Positions 46,588 through 59,644 of a stretch of 64,000 nucleotides of DNA are shown piece by piece; the first letter of the stretch is position 1; each line of letters starts with the position of its first letter. Source of the DNA: Latrodectus hesperus (taxonomy: Eukaryota; Arthropoda; Arachnida; Araneae; Theridiidae); assembly GCA_037975125.1 (NCBI GenBank), contig CM075858.1, positions 66,502,140-66,566,139 on the forward strand. The letters run 5' to 3'. A program made the position numbers and the translations under genes. Below the pieces are notes generated by a model. It worked only from the letters and a program-made list of their open reading frames with translations. It was not told where the DNA came from and searched no databases.

Positions 46588-46712
46588 CTAATCAAAAGCT
46601 GCCTTCTTGGCAAGGCCTGTCAAACTTGAAATTTCTGAAGGTTCAGAAGGAGAAGGTTCTGATGTGGTGAGACGGCTAAACTCTATCTCTTCTTGAGTGG
46701 ATGAAACAGCAT
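46588..46712 (-). CDS. WLS: WLS last coding exon: cytosolic tail and stop
   Basis: Acceptor TTATGTATAG. Two bases complete Asp from the previous exon, then 40 residues rich in Ser and Glu ([20 protein letters not shown], then [17 protein letters not shown]) and TAG at 46588-46590. The EExEFSRL and serine-rich acidic pattern suit a tail regulated by phosphorylation. The ER-retrieval-like mammalian C-terminus is not conserved here. Confidence 0.88.
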
Positions 46713-47476
46713 CTATACATAATACACAACATGAAATATTACAGGGTATACAGTTATTATGAAACAATACATATAAATCACAAAAAATTCGTTATTATAA
46801 AAAAATAATTTAAAGGGAGTTGTTAAACAACTTTAAAAAAGCATTTTTTTAATTTTTAAAAAATTTCACAAAGTGAGAATGCGGTATACCGTGCTAATTA
46901 AAAATTGAATTAACGAGCATAATTTTTAGCATTTTATACATAAAACCCTAAAATTTTTACAAAAGGATATTATGAGAGATTTCAAAGTAGGAAAAATTCT
47001 TTATTTTATGTGAAAATCATGCAATTTCCTCACAAATGTAAAATACTATTGTCACGTTTCAATAAACTGTGTTTCTGAAATCTAATTTCAGGAAAAAGAC
47101 TTTGTTTCATTGTAGCATTTTTTAAACTATTAAAAGAAATTTACATTACTTTAAAATTTATTTTTGAAAATTGGTTACAAAATTTTTGGAAAAGTTTTCT
47201 ACAAATATATCTTGGCAACAAAATACACGAATTTATGTACTTAAACATAAGCTTGATAAATACAAATTCAATATTCAAAAATGCATATTAGTCACACGAA
47301 GTTTTAGGAATTAGTTGTTCAAAAGGATTATATATGACAAAAGTTTAAAATTGGTATGAGAAATTAAAATTTAAAGATACAAATATACACAATCACATAA
47401 AATAAGTTGATTTTAAAGAACAAATATTGGTCTTCAACAGGACCTACAAATAACAAAATATATCCCCATAAATTTG

Positions 47477-47541
<65 letters not shown>

Positions 47542-50500
47542 TTATCAAAATAAAGATAACAATTTAAGAAATGTAATTGTATTTTGAACAAAAAATGTCA
47601 TGCTATTTAATGAAATCTAAATGAATATCGATAATTCTGTAGACGTTTAACCCTTTGACGCGCAATATATTTTTCTTAAATTTAAAACTAAAGAACTCTA
47701 AAAATTGAATGTTATGATCCCACAGACAAATAATATATGAATTAAAAAAAATCTACATCTACCCATTTATCTGTGGGTGTTGATCGCAAGGCGCAGCCAG
47801 TGCGTGTCTAGGACCTTGAAACTTACTGAGTTAGCAGGGGAAAAAACTTACCTTGTTTCGTATGCGCTTTCAATAAATGATTATTATTGCAAACTTCTTA
47901 GATAATTTGTATTTAAAAAGCAGCATATTATTTTTTTACAATATTTTACAAACTAAAGAGTAGGAAAAGTGAAAAATTAAACATTTATGTAATTTTTTTG
48001 CTATAAAAACACGTCAATACTGAAGTTAGAATCCTCATTTAGCAGGTACAGTTTTTTTTAAATGTCAACTAGAAAAAAGTTATTTCTTGTGAAGCATGTT
48101 TTATCTTTTTGATACATGCATAAACCAACAATAAAATGGAAAAAAATTCAATGCCACCATTTTTTACTTTTCCAATCAATTTCATATAAGCTTTTCAATT
48201 GATCAAAATAGTCCACATACCCCATATTTTGACTGTAATCCTTTATGGCTTGTGGACACTGTAACTGAACTTTTTGTCCATCTTTTTCTTTTCTTTCAAC
48301 AGTAGATGGAATGACGGGATCTTCTAGGCTAGATAATACTGCCACGCATCTTTTGTCCTTCCACTTTAGGCAAGTTATTTTGTGCTCACTAACTGCCCAG
48401 TCAAAATTCCAATGAAAATCATCATATCCTGAAGTGTTATAGGTAAAAATGGTTTTCCTTTTTGTGTCGCATATAAGTTTCAAAAACTAACTTCTCCATG
48501 AATGTAATCGTAAGGAAAGACATGAATATATTGATAGGATTTATGTCATCCATTAGTGTAATATCTTCTGTTGGGCCATATTCCTCAGAAAATTCAGGAA
48601 TCGATTTTTTCACTTTTTGTCTCCTATTCCAATTTATTTGGGTTACTCGGGAAGGACCAGGTAAATTTATATGGATATTGTCTTCATCATCTGATCCTTC
48701 ATCACTTGCCTCAGCCTCAGCTATTCCTAGCCCTTTGCGACGCATTTTCAATTTTAACAGAAGAAAAAATATTTACACACAGTTAAAATATATTGCTATT
48801 ATTTATTTTAAATTTAAATAAAACTTTTACGTAAATACTATTTTCGATAAAAAATGTATATATATATATATATATATATATATTTACATTAAATTTAAAA
48901 CACACAAAATACTACTAAATAAAAATTTCCGTACTAGCCTGGGAGCAAACGCAACATTCAACGCAAAGAAAAATCTGCAACTGAAAAGTCTTTCTGAAAC
49001 AGAAATAGCGAAAGCATGTGTTCACTGGGGATATACATGCCACATGTTGTTTACAAGTAAAATGACCATACGATTGAAATCCCCCTTCCCCACACTCCTA
49101 AGCACTCTAATTCCCAGTCATAATATGCAGGCCATGTTTATGTAGTCTGCTTTTCATGTAAGTCATGTGTTCTAGCTGCACGGTGGTTGCATGGTGCAAC
49201 CCCCAGGAATTTCCCTCAAGAAAGGAAAGTTTTTTATGTATCTAGTTCAAATTACTGCTGCCTTTATATTGTTTATGACAGACATGACGATATAGGAAGA
49301 AAAAATTTCTGATATTCATCATTATTTATATTAAAAAAGTACGTTATTTTGTGTTGTTACAAATGAACATTAAATAACGCCATAATGGAAGGAGTCCGAC
49401 CTGAAATTAATTTGGTGCTGTCATCTGTTAGTGTTATTTAAAAGTAAAAGATATGAAATCTATAAAATTTAAGTGAAAAATCGTGAAAAGGAATTAAGAA
49501 AAAAAATTTGAAAATTGGTGGTTTCATGGCGTGACCTTCGCGATTTAAAGGGTTAAGATGCAAATATTTATAGCAGTCAGCAAATGGATTTCTAAAGAAA
49601 TCACATTAAAAATAAGTTTGACACAATAATGATAATTCATATGAAAATAACAAAAATATGAAAACATGAAGGCTTCTATTTCAAGATTTAAACTTAATTC
49701 CAAGATTTGAAATACTAAACAAATTTTCATGAAATATTCCACAAAGAAATTTAGGGGTGGTTTTGGGAAATTTACATTAAAAGAACATTTGCTAAAGGAA
49801 CAAGTATTGTATTCATTAGCAATTTCAAGAAGTTAATTACTTCATTTCATAAAATAGTAATATTAGGTATTTTTGCTGGCACAGGTGATGTTACCAAATG
49901 AAGCAAAATATCACAAATTGCTGTTTTTACCATTATTACTTAATTTATACCATTTACAAACATTTTAGATAATGGGAAAATAGTTATGGCTTCAAAATAA
50001 ATTTTTTTCTCAACAGTTACTACTTTGCTTTTTGTGAGTTGTCACAAAAAATGTAAAAAACAGAGATTTGTACTAATGAAGTGGAACAGTTTCTAATACT
50101 AATACAGATTTAAAGCAAGTTCACAAATCATTATTATAGAATGCTATATTACCAATTGAATAGTTTTATTAATGGAAAGTACCTAACTATAGACACTCAC
50201 TCAATTCTGAATGGCGAGATCTATATTTGATCCACTGCTTCCTTTTCTTATAACCTTTTGCTTTATTTTTTTTAGAAACTTTTACTTTATACTGCTTTGA
50301 AGCAGTTATGTTTTCTTGTGATAATTTTTGTATTTAAGTAATGATTATTCCTTTTTTTAAAAAATCTAACATAGTTATTTTTAAGAAATTATATATTGAA
50401 TTTAAAGGTTTGGTTTGTCGCTCAACGGTCAATTTTTGCACAGGAGGGTTACAGTTTAAAGTGGATTCCGAACCACTACAAACATCCATGCCCAAGTTGG

Positions 50501-53500
50501 ATTTGAACCCATGTACTGTTGAACAGAAGGCAAGAGCGCTAACCGTTAGACTGCAGCTCGGCATTGAATTTAAAGGATGTCACTTAAGTTTTATTTATGA
50601 CATATGACAAATTCCTGATAGATATGTGGAAACTCCTGGTGGGTCATTCAACTAGGACAGTTCAAGAGTGGAGACCAGGCAGGAAGGAACATTGAGTTTT
50701 TAGGTTGGAGTAGACACAATTCCATTTTGTAAAATACATACATAATTTTAAAATAGAGTAATACACAAACAGTGTCTTTAAGACAATAACAAAATGGATG
50801 AACAAAGAAATTTTAATATAGCATCATGAAATGTGAAAACAAATATTTGGAAGAATGGGAAAAATAATAGATAAAATATTGAAATATAATTTAGAATCAA
50901 CTGCACTATTTGAAATGGGATAGAATGTAGCAAAGTAGAATTGATAAACTTGATTTCAGACTTAGTGGAAAAAAATGACAATTTGAAACAGATTTAATGA
51001 TTTCGCAGAAATAAGAAAGTACTTAATCACACATACAGCCATGAAGGAAACTGCAAAATAGGAAAAAGAAGTTTTAAATGCATAGATATTATTTTAGTAT
51101 GTATAAATTTCAACTGAATAATAAAATGAAACAGAGGATGGAATATTAGAATACCTTCAATAAAGTAACAAATTATAATGAGAAAATAATCATGCTCAGT
51201 TTCAATACAAAAATTGAGATACATTTTAGAGAAAGTGCAAGAAAATTTAAAATAAGGAATCACATGGAAATGAAAGTAAGCAGAACATTTTGCATGCATA
51301 TTAAAAATAAAATACATATTGTAAAATGTTCATGTATAAAAATATGCACTTGGAGTATGGAGACTATCAGAAATCAGTGAAGCAAATCAAATCGACTACA
51401 CTTTGATAATGACTAGATATTCATTAAAAATTATTGATAAGAGTACTTGCAAGAAACATAATTATGATCCTATTAACTATTTAGTTAATGCAAAATTATA
51501 GGAAAAGATAATTAATGTGAAGGCACGTCTACAAAAAAAGTAAAAGAAAATTTCTTTATTCGATGATTATTCACTTTTTTTAATAAATTATTAAAAAATA
51601 GTGAATAATCATCAAAAAAGAAAAATCAACATGAAAGAAAAGGTATGAGGAAAGAATAGTAGTAAAAGATGAAATAAATGTTTATAATTATTTAAATTAA
51701 GTTAAATCATTATTGAAAATGTTAATAGTTGGAGAAGGTATAAAACTATAATATAAAGAATGGTTTAATGGAAAAGATATGAACCTTTTACAGTAATTCT
51801 CCATTTTCCTGGGGCCTGAGCAGCTACCAGGCGCGTCGGTAGGTGGTGGATCACCGAACGTCCTGTAGGAATGACAGGATAGCCTTGAATATAGAATCAG
51901 AGGCCGCGAACCAGCTCCCGTAAACCCTGGTGTTATGCGTTCCGTGCCTAGGGCTAATTGGCACCGCGGTATTGGTGTCTTAACGGAGCCTCTAGTTGCC
52001 TGGCAAACTTCTAGAGTAATTTGCCTTGCCCAGTATCTCAGGCAATGCTGGGTGGACTTATATTACCTGAGCTTATAAATTGTTATCTTGTGGCTGAAAA
52101 GACACAAGAAATAACAATCCCTTCTGCATCTACAGGTGATGCCTCTGAAGTTGACCTTGCTGAAAAAGACAAGTGAACTCAGAGGCTGTCTTGTAAAGGG
52201 GCAGTAATGAATCCTTCACTTGAGGTAGAAATGACCTCCAAACCATCTTCTGGTGAAAGTCAGGAAGCTATCCCTAGTATGACTGACTCTCTGACCAGAT
52301 GGGACTATTTCAGCAAGACCCTATCTGCTGGAAATGTCATACGCAAGAGGAAACGGCAGAGCGTATCATTTATGAATGCGAGGCTCTTGCCCTCCCTAGA
52401 TTAACCTCTTTAGGCATCATCCATACTAGAGAGTTACACCTTGACTCCATTAAAGGGTTATCGGACTTTATGAATAAAGTGGATGACCCGAGCAACTGGA
52501 ACTAGGAAACATTGGGTTTGGAGTTAATGGTACAAAATGCTGATAAAAGCAGAGGTGCCCAATGACATACAAACCCAATTCTAAGAAGAAGAAGAAGAAG
52601 AATTCTCCATTTTTGAAAGACAAAAATAATAAATTAATGAAAAAGGTTAAGAGAAAAATTTAAGAAATTGAATCATTTAAAGAATAATTTACTAAGTCAA
52701 CAGAAATTTGTGCACATGTAGATATTATAATATTAAAAATAAACTTATTACAATTGATAACAGTATTTATAGAAAAAATCAAATGCAATTGTTCAGATAA
52801 ATGAAGACAAAACAAAACTTAAGTTTATATGAAAATTGGAAGAAAACAAATACAAGATTTTAATACTGTTGATAAAAAAAATTTTAAGGGTACAAATATA
52901 CTCTTACTTAATTTAATATAAGATTGCAAATCTAATTTGAGACACTATGATGGCAATTTTCTTCTCCAACAGATTAATGTAAAATATTTGCCACATATGA
53001 TTTCAAAATTAAAGTCTCAAATAACATTCATTTTTCAGAACATATTTCAAGAGTAAGTACTTTTTGATTGAAAATAATTGCAATAAATCAAGAATTTCAT
53101 GAAAATTAAATTAGTATTTTAAATTTAAAACTTAACAGAAATAACATTTTAGTAAAGATTTATTTGGAATAGTATTAAATATTAAAGCAGCAATTTATGT
53201 TAAGGAATAACTGTAGAGAACTTATGAATTCTAAACATGAATTAACTAAATAAATGTCACATAATCATTCTTCATTACATTATAACTTTGTTATGTTAAC
53301 TGTGAAAATAATAAAAAAATGATACCTGATTGTGCTGGATAATATTTGTGAGAAGGAGCATAAAGTGCAAGTAGAGCTATGGTGTATAGATTCCACATTC
53401 CATATACACCAGTGAAAAAAGCTGATGTATATTCCATCGATATGTCCTTATCCCATTTCCACTGACCTTCACTTACCTGTAAAAGTATACTTTAATAAAT

Positions 53501-56500
53501 ATCAAAACCTAATCTCTAATGTTTTTGTAATAAGTTTAAAAAATAATCTCAATGATGCATTTTGCATTTTTATTTTAAGTAATATTCCTAGGAACACCAA
53601 TCTCTACATTTACATTATTTGACAGATTATTAGCTTGAAAAGATAGCTTTCTTACTTAATTTTAGACAAATTCTTATACGATCAATTTAAGCAAGTATAA
53701 TAAATATCAATAATATACCCATGTTCGATTACTCTTTGAAATATATTTTAAAAAACATTTTGCACTCTTTAAAATGAAATGAAAAAACTTAAGAGAAGCC
53801 AACATTAATGAAGTGTTAAAAGCCCACGTGCTTTTACTTAATTTATCATTTAAGGTTATTTATACTTATAACCATGTCAGGATGTTTAAATGAGAATACT
53901 GCGTTTCAGTAACAAATAACAACTTTATTGAACATTGCGCTTCGCCAAAATTCTCTGACCTCATCTTGCGATCGACGTACATCAACTGACTTTTTTGTTC
54001 GCCCTCTAGTGGCGATTTTTCATTGCTCACAGAAGCTATATTTATATAAGGCTATATACCTTATATTAGTATGGACAATCGTAAGAGTTTTTCAACTTAT
54101 ATATTATCCTAAAACAGAATTTTACAATTCGAATTTGGCAAAAATTTGAAAGATTTATTCATCTTATAAGCGTTTTTTAATAAAATTTCAAAAGAGGACG
54201 CTGTAATTGATTAAGCAGTCCAATCAAGGATAATTTTCCCACAAAATAAAGAAATCTGTAAATTAATTAATTTTTTTAAATTTTACACAATTATGAATTA
54301 TGTTAAAATACAAGATGCATACGGATTCGGCATTCTCAAACATTTAATTATAATATCTTACAATTTTATTTCTGATCACAAAATTGCTTAAAACAATATT
54401 TTTTAGCTGTAATTTTCTTTCATTTAGAAGACTCAACATGATTCACTGAAAAATTCAACAATAAAAACATCAATACTGGATATTATTTTCAACTGCCAAT
54501 AGTTTTAAAAATCTTCAGATGGCCTCCATAAACTGAGACAGGATTAAAAAATCTTCTTTACTTGTAAGTGAGAATTTTTAAAATTAAAGCATGATTGAGA
54601 CAATCAAAAACAATATTTTTATAAATGTAGAAAATAATTTTTACCTATTAATGCTACAACAATAATGAAATTATGTTTGGAATTTAAAGCAAATATTTCT
54701 AAAAGGTCGATTAATGAATGAATCAGTAGTATAATGAAGTGATTATAAAATCAGATAATTATTCTTTCCGTTACAGAAATGACTAAAAAAAGTTACTTTA
54801 GTTAATACCAATAAAAATTTTCAACTTTTTAATGCTTATGACATGCAATGTCATAAGCATTAAAAAGGTCAATTTATTGAAACAATGAATTGACTAATTG
54901 GGACAATTGAAGGCTTATAACTTATTTACTTAACACTGCACAACACATAAAAATATCAATGTTTTCACATGATAACATTCAATATACTAATTTTTAATAT
55001 AAGATCAAAAATAGCAAAATACAAATTTCAATTTCAAATATCATTTTTTCCAAAACTACAACTTACAGCAATTTGAGAAGAAAAATTAATTTAATGCCAC
55101 TTACCTGACCAATGATGAAAGATATGATGGTAAGAATGGCACAAATAACAGTGGCCAACATTAGGAATTTGAAACGATATATTATTCCCTAGGAACATGA
55201 GACACAAATTATAAAGATATTTATAATATCTAAGTCATACGCCAGCACCTATAATTAGAAGAAAACTTACTTCATAATACAGTCTTCTAGCGCTGCTCAT
55301 ACTAGGAAGAGTGTTTCGTTTAAATCCAATGTTTCTGAATACTTTGAACACCAAGTAGCAAAGGAAGAAAAAGTAAACACAAGCAGATATAAAAGCCAAG
55401 ACAATGAATGCTAGCTATTTTTGAGAGTTAAGTTCTAATTCATCAAAATAAAAGAAATACTGCTTAAGAAGTTCAATATTTAATAATTAACATCACTTTT
55501 TTAATATTTCAATATTTAGTTACATACATATATATTAAACACATAAAACATGAATCAAATAAATGTATAATTAGTGACTTTAATATAGCAATTAAAATTC
55601 ACAATGTTCAGATAGTAATTGGATTAAAATATGGTGTTACTAAAAGGATACAGACATTTTTGATCCAATAGGTGATGTCCAAATACTAAAGAATGGATTT
55701 TTCAACTGTACACCCCTAAAAAATAAGTAAATAAAGGAGTAATTTTTTAGATGTTAATATTATATTAAAAGATAGTATTTGAGAATAGACATAGAAAGTC
55801 TTTCAAATTCAAAATATATGTATGTATAGATACTTTTCTACTCTTATTACACTTAAGGTATTAGCAATTTTAGATGTGAATAAATAAAGAAACAGAAAGA
55901 AATTTCTTTTTACCTTTCACACATATCAAAAATGAACAAACAGAAACAACCTAATGCAACTGAAGTAAGGTAATGCCAGTAGCTTCGAAGGCGATTTCGT
56001 TCAACTTCATCCTAAAATAAAGTATTATATGATTAATAACATGTACACACATAATACTTAGCAAAATTAGATACAGTTAGAATATAAAAATCTTCTAAGT
56101 GTCAAATTATTAAAATAAATTGTTTCATCTAATCAACACATTAATTCGACAGTCAACTCTTTACAACAGATTTTGAAACTTGCTATAGTAGATTAACACT
56201 CAATAAATCCACAAGTACTTCGCTTTTTCCCATCCTATTTTAGTAGGCATGATAATGTTATTAGCAAGTAGCTATATATTATAGTAATATTAGACATTAA
56301 TAATCAGATATTTATTATAACAGACTAAGATTTGTAGAAAGTGTGCAACACAAACTTCAAAATGCAAAATTTTTGATGCATGTACTTTATTTTTTCCAGC
56401 ATTCAAAATGAATGGCAGATTAATGAAGACATATTAAATTCATGAAATTACACCCAATAGTTTATATATTGCAGCCTCACTAATCTGAAAGCCATTTAAT

Positions 56501-59500
56501 CTAGACAAACATTTCAAATTTTGAATCCTATCAATACTTATATAAATTTATTAGATTTTTAACATCAATGTAATTTTTATTATTTCAAATTAATTTGTAT
56601 GATAAAATTTAACTTGTTTATTATAATTACATAGTAACTTTATGATAACTTACATAAACAGTAAACTTCATGATAACTGTTTCACTTCTTAATATATATG
56701 TCATATATATAATAGTGACGTAGCACAGATTTTCAACATGAGACAATATGTATTTTTACCGCCAACTTCTTATGCAATCAAACAAAAATATTTGATATTC
56801 TATTACTATTTTTAATTGGACTAAAAAAGTGGGGATTTTGCAAATTGAAACTTTCTTCTAACAAAAAATTCTAATGTATTCATTGATATAACCTCTTGTT
56901 CAACTATCAAATAGTGTTAACCTCAATGTGGGTATTAGTTAAGTGATTTCAGCTAAGAAAAATTTCTTTCACAACAGGTATTAGTACAAGTTCTGAAAGA
57001 AACGCTGTGACATTTAAGTAAAACTAAAAAAGTTTCGCATAATATGCAGTGCTATATTTCCATAAATGCAGTGTTTACATATATTTTAAAAATAAAATTC
57101 AAAATGCAAAAATGCGTTTAAAAATATATATATATATATATAAGTACTTAAACATAGACAAAAATACCACCAATAATATCAAGATTCAAATATGAGCTTT
57201 ATCCTTAAATAAAGTGATTGTAACAGTGAGATATGACAGCCAAGTGACATCTGACTGGACCAGAATCAAGAATTGTGTTTAGTTCCTCAGTTGTAGTGAA
57301 AGGCTATAGATGCATAAACTCAAGTTTAACCATTTACTTGTCAGTACCAAGTAGTTTTATAAAGGTTGCATTCATTATTAATGCCAAACATTACAAGTCT
57401 TAAAAAAGAAATTTTTTTACGAAATATTGGAGTAGCTGAAACTTAATAATAATCAGCAATTATTTTATCTAATGAAATTTATTTTTTAAAATTTTGTGCA
57501 TTAAACCAATCGATATACTCCAGTAGGCAAAAATATGTTTATGCTTAATTTGTCTTAAGAGCTTCAATAAAATACCCAAATTCATTGGCACAATTTAAAA
57601 TCTTGTTTATGGAAAGTCTATTTAAAATCTTGTCTATTCAATACTGTTGGTAAAGAGCTTATTTTCTGATCATACTGACGTTTATTAAAACAGTCCATTT
57701 GTAAATAGTTTTGGCTATCATTCACTTCAGTTATACACAGTATGAAATTGTGATTCTATAGGATACAGAAAAAAAAATGGGTTGGTACAAAATTACACGA
57801 GCAAATTTGGACAAGTCTTTTGCTTGCATCTTCAAGTGCACACATATAAAGCAAATGCTTCTTCTAATAATTAAATAACTTCAAATTACTTTCTATCTCA
57901 TTCTAAATTATAAAATTTAATTTATGAAAGTAAAAATTTTTTTAAAAATTAAAACTCACAATTACTTGCAGGAAAAAAAAAAAAAAGGATATAGCAATAG
58001 TTTCTCATACATTTATCTTTTATACATTTTAAAATTAATATGAAATAACTAAACAATTACAATTAAATTCAATATGAAAATTTATGTTACAGTTAGCCAA
58101 GTCGTTAACAAAAAATCAATTTACTCAATTTGACACAGTCATTTGTTTTGATAAATAATTTTTGGCATGAAAAGAAAAATTTTAATAAGAATTTTCACGA
58201 ACAATGCTAAAGAACATTGCAACAAAATCTCATCTATTGATACCTTATTCTTTGTAGAATAATTCATATTAATTTAAAAAATAATAAAAAAAATAAAAAT
58301 AGTTTTTTTTAATTTTCAGATAAACAATTTCAGATACATAACAGAGACAAATGCACTATGCTGTAAGTTTAACATAAGCAATTCTTGCTGGCAATTTGTT
58401 TTGCTACTCAACACATTTTTTGCACATGAGGGTAAATTAGCCTGGGACCTATAATTTAAAGTGGATTCCAAACCATTTACATATCTAAGTGCAAGGTGGT
58501 ATTTGAACCCATGAACTACTAAACCAAACACCAGAGCACTTAACAATTCAACTGAAGCTTGGCTGTATCTGGCACAGAAAAATATCTCTTACAGTACAAT
58601 TCTAGCAGAAATATAATAAAGAAATTTTAAATTTACATACAATCTCTTTCTGAAACATGCTGGAATAAGAAAAAAAAGTAACCACTGTTACTAAATAAAT
58701 GTAGTTAAATAAAAAATTAGGAATAAATTTCCATAACTATATTTAACCACATCAAATATAATGAGATACTAATATTTTCAATGTATCTGATAATTCAAAT
58801 AAACTGATATTAATTCTGCTTATACATATAGTTGATCCTTATAAATTACTTTCATAATTTTTAAGGGTAAACTTTATGACTATAAATTTATAAGACTAAA
58901 TTTTAGACCTGCCTAAAATTACAAAATAAACTGGCCATTCTATCTACATTTCACACATCAATGATGTTTAGAAACAGTAATCCGATTAATATAAATAATA
59001 ATTTTATGAAAAAATCAAGAATGTGATTGCAAATTTTAAAATTTTCCTGAAGTTAAAAATTGCTAAAATTAGTTCACATAAGTTCCTTTAAATTGCAAAC
59101 TAAAAATAATTAATATATCTAGATTACTGTTTTTCTACAAAATGTACTAAATTTTGTAAAAATGTAACAAATCTTGTAAAATAAATAAAATAAAAAAATC
59201 AACAAAATTTCTTAACATAGCAAAAGGTATGATTTTTTTTACAAAGCCAGGAGCATAGATATTTCTAATTTATAATTACAAAAAATTTTATAATGGGATT
59301 TAAAAAAAATAAAAGAAACTACTGTTTTATCATCTAATTGTTAAAAATGTCACTATGCAATTGTTACTTACATTTAATTTCCTATGCCTATAAAATTTCT
59401 GAAGAGCAATCATAACAAAAGAACCAAATTATAGATAATAATAAAAATGCATATTTTGAAATAATGACTATATGTTTTTAGGAAACAATGCTTTTTTTCT

Positions 59501-59590
59501 TGCTCTTTTTAAAAAATATAATACACCAAATTTTCTATTTTACTATTTTAACAATTACAAATAAACAGAATTAATTTTTAAAGGTTTGCT

Positions 59591-59644
<54 letters not shown>

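Noticed and set aside
47364..47591. Open frame of repeated Tyr-Ile
   Set aside because: It is the translation of the AT microsatellite.
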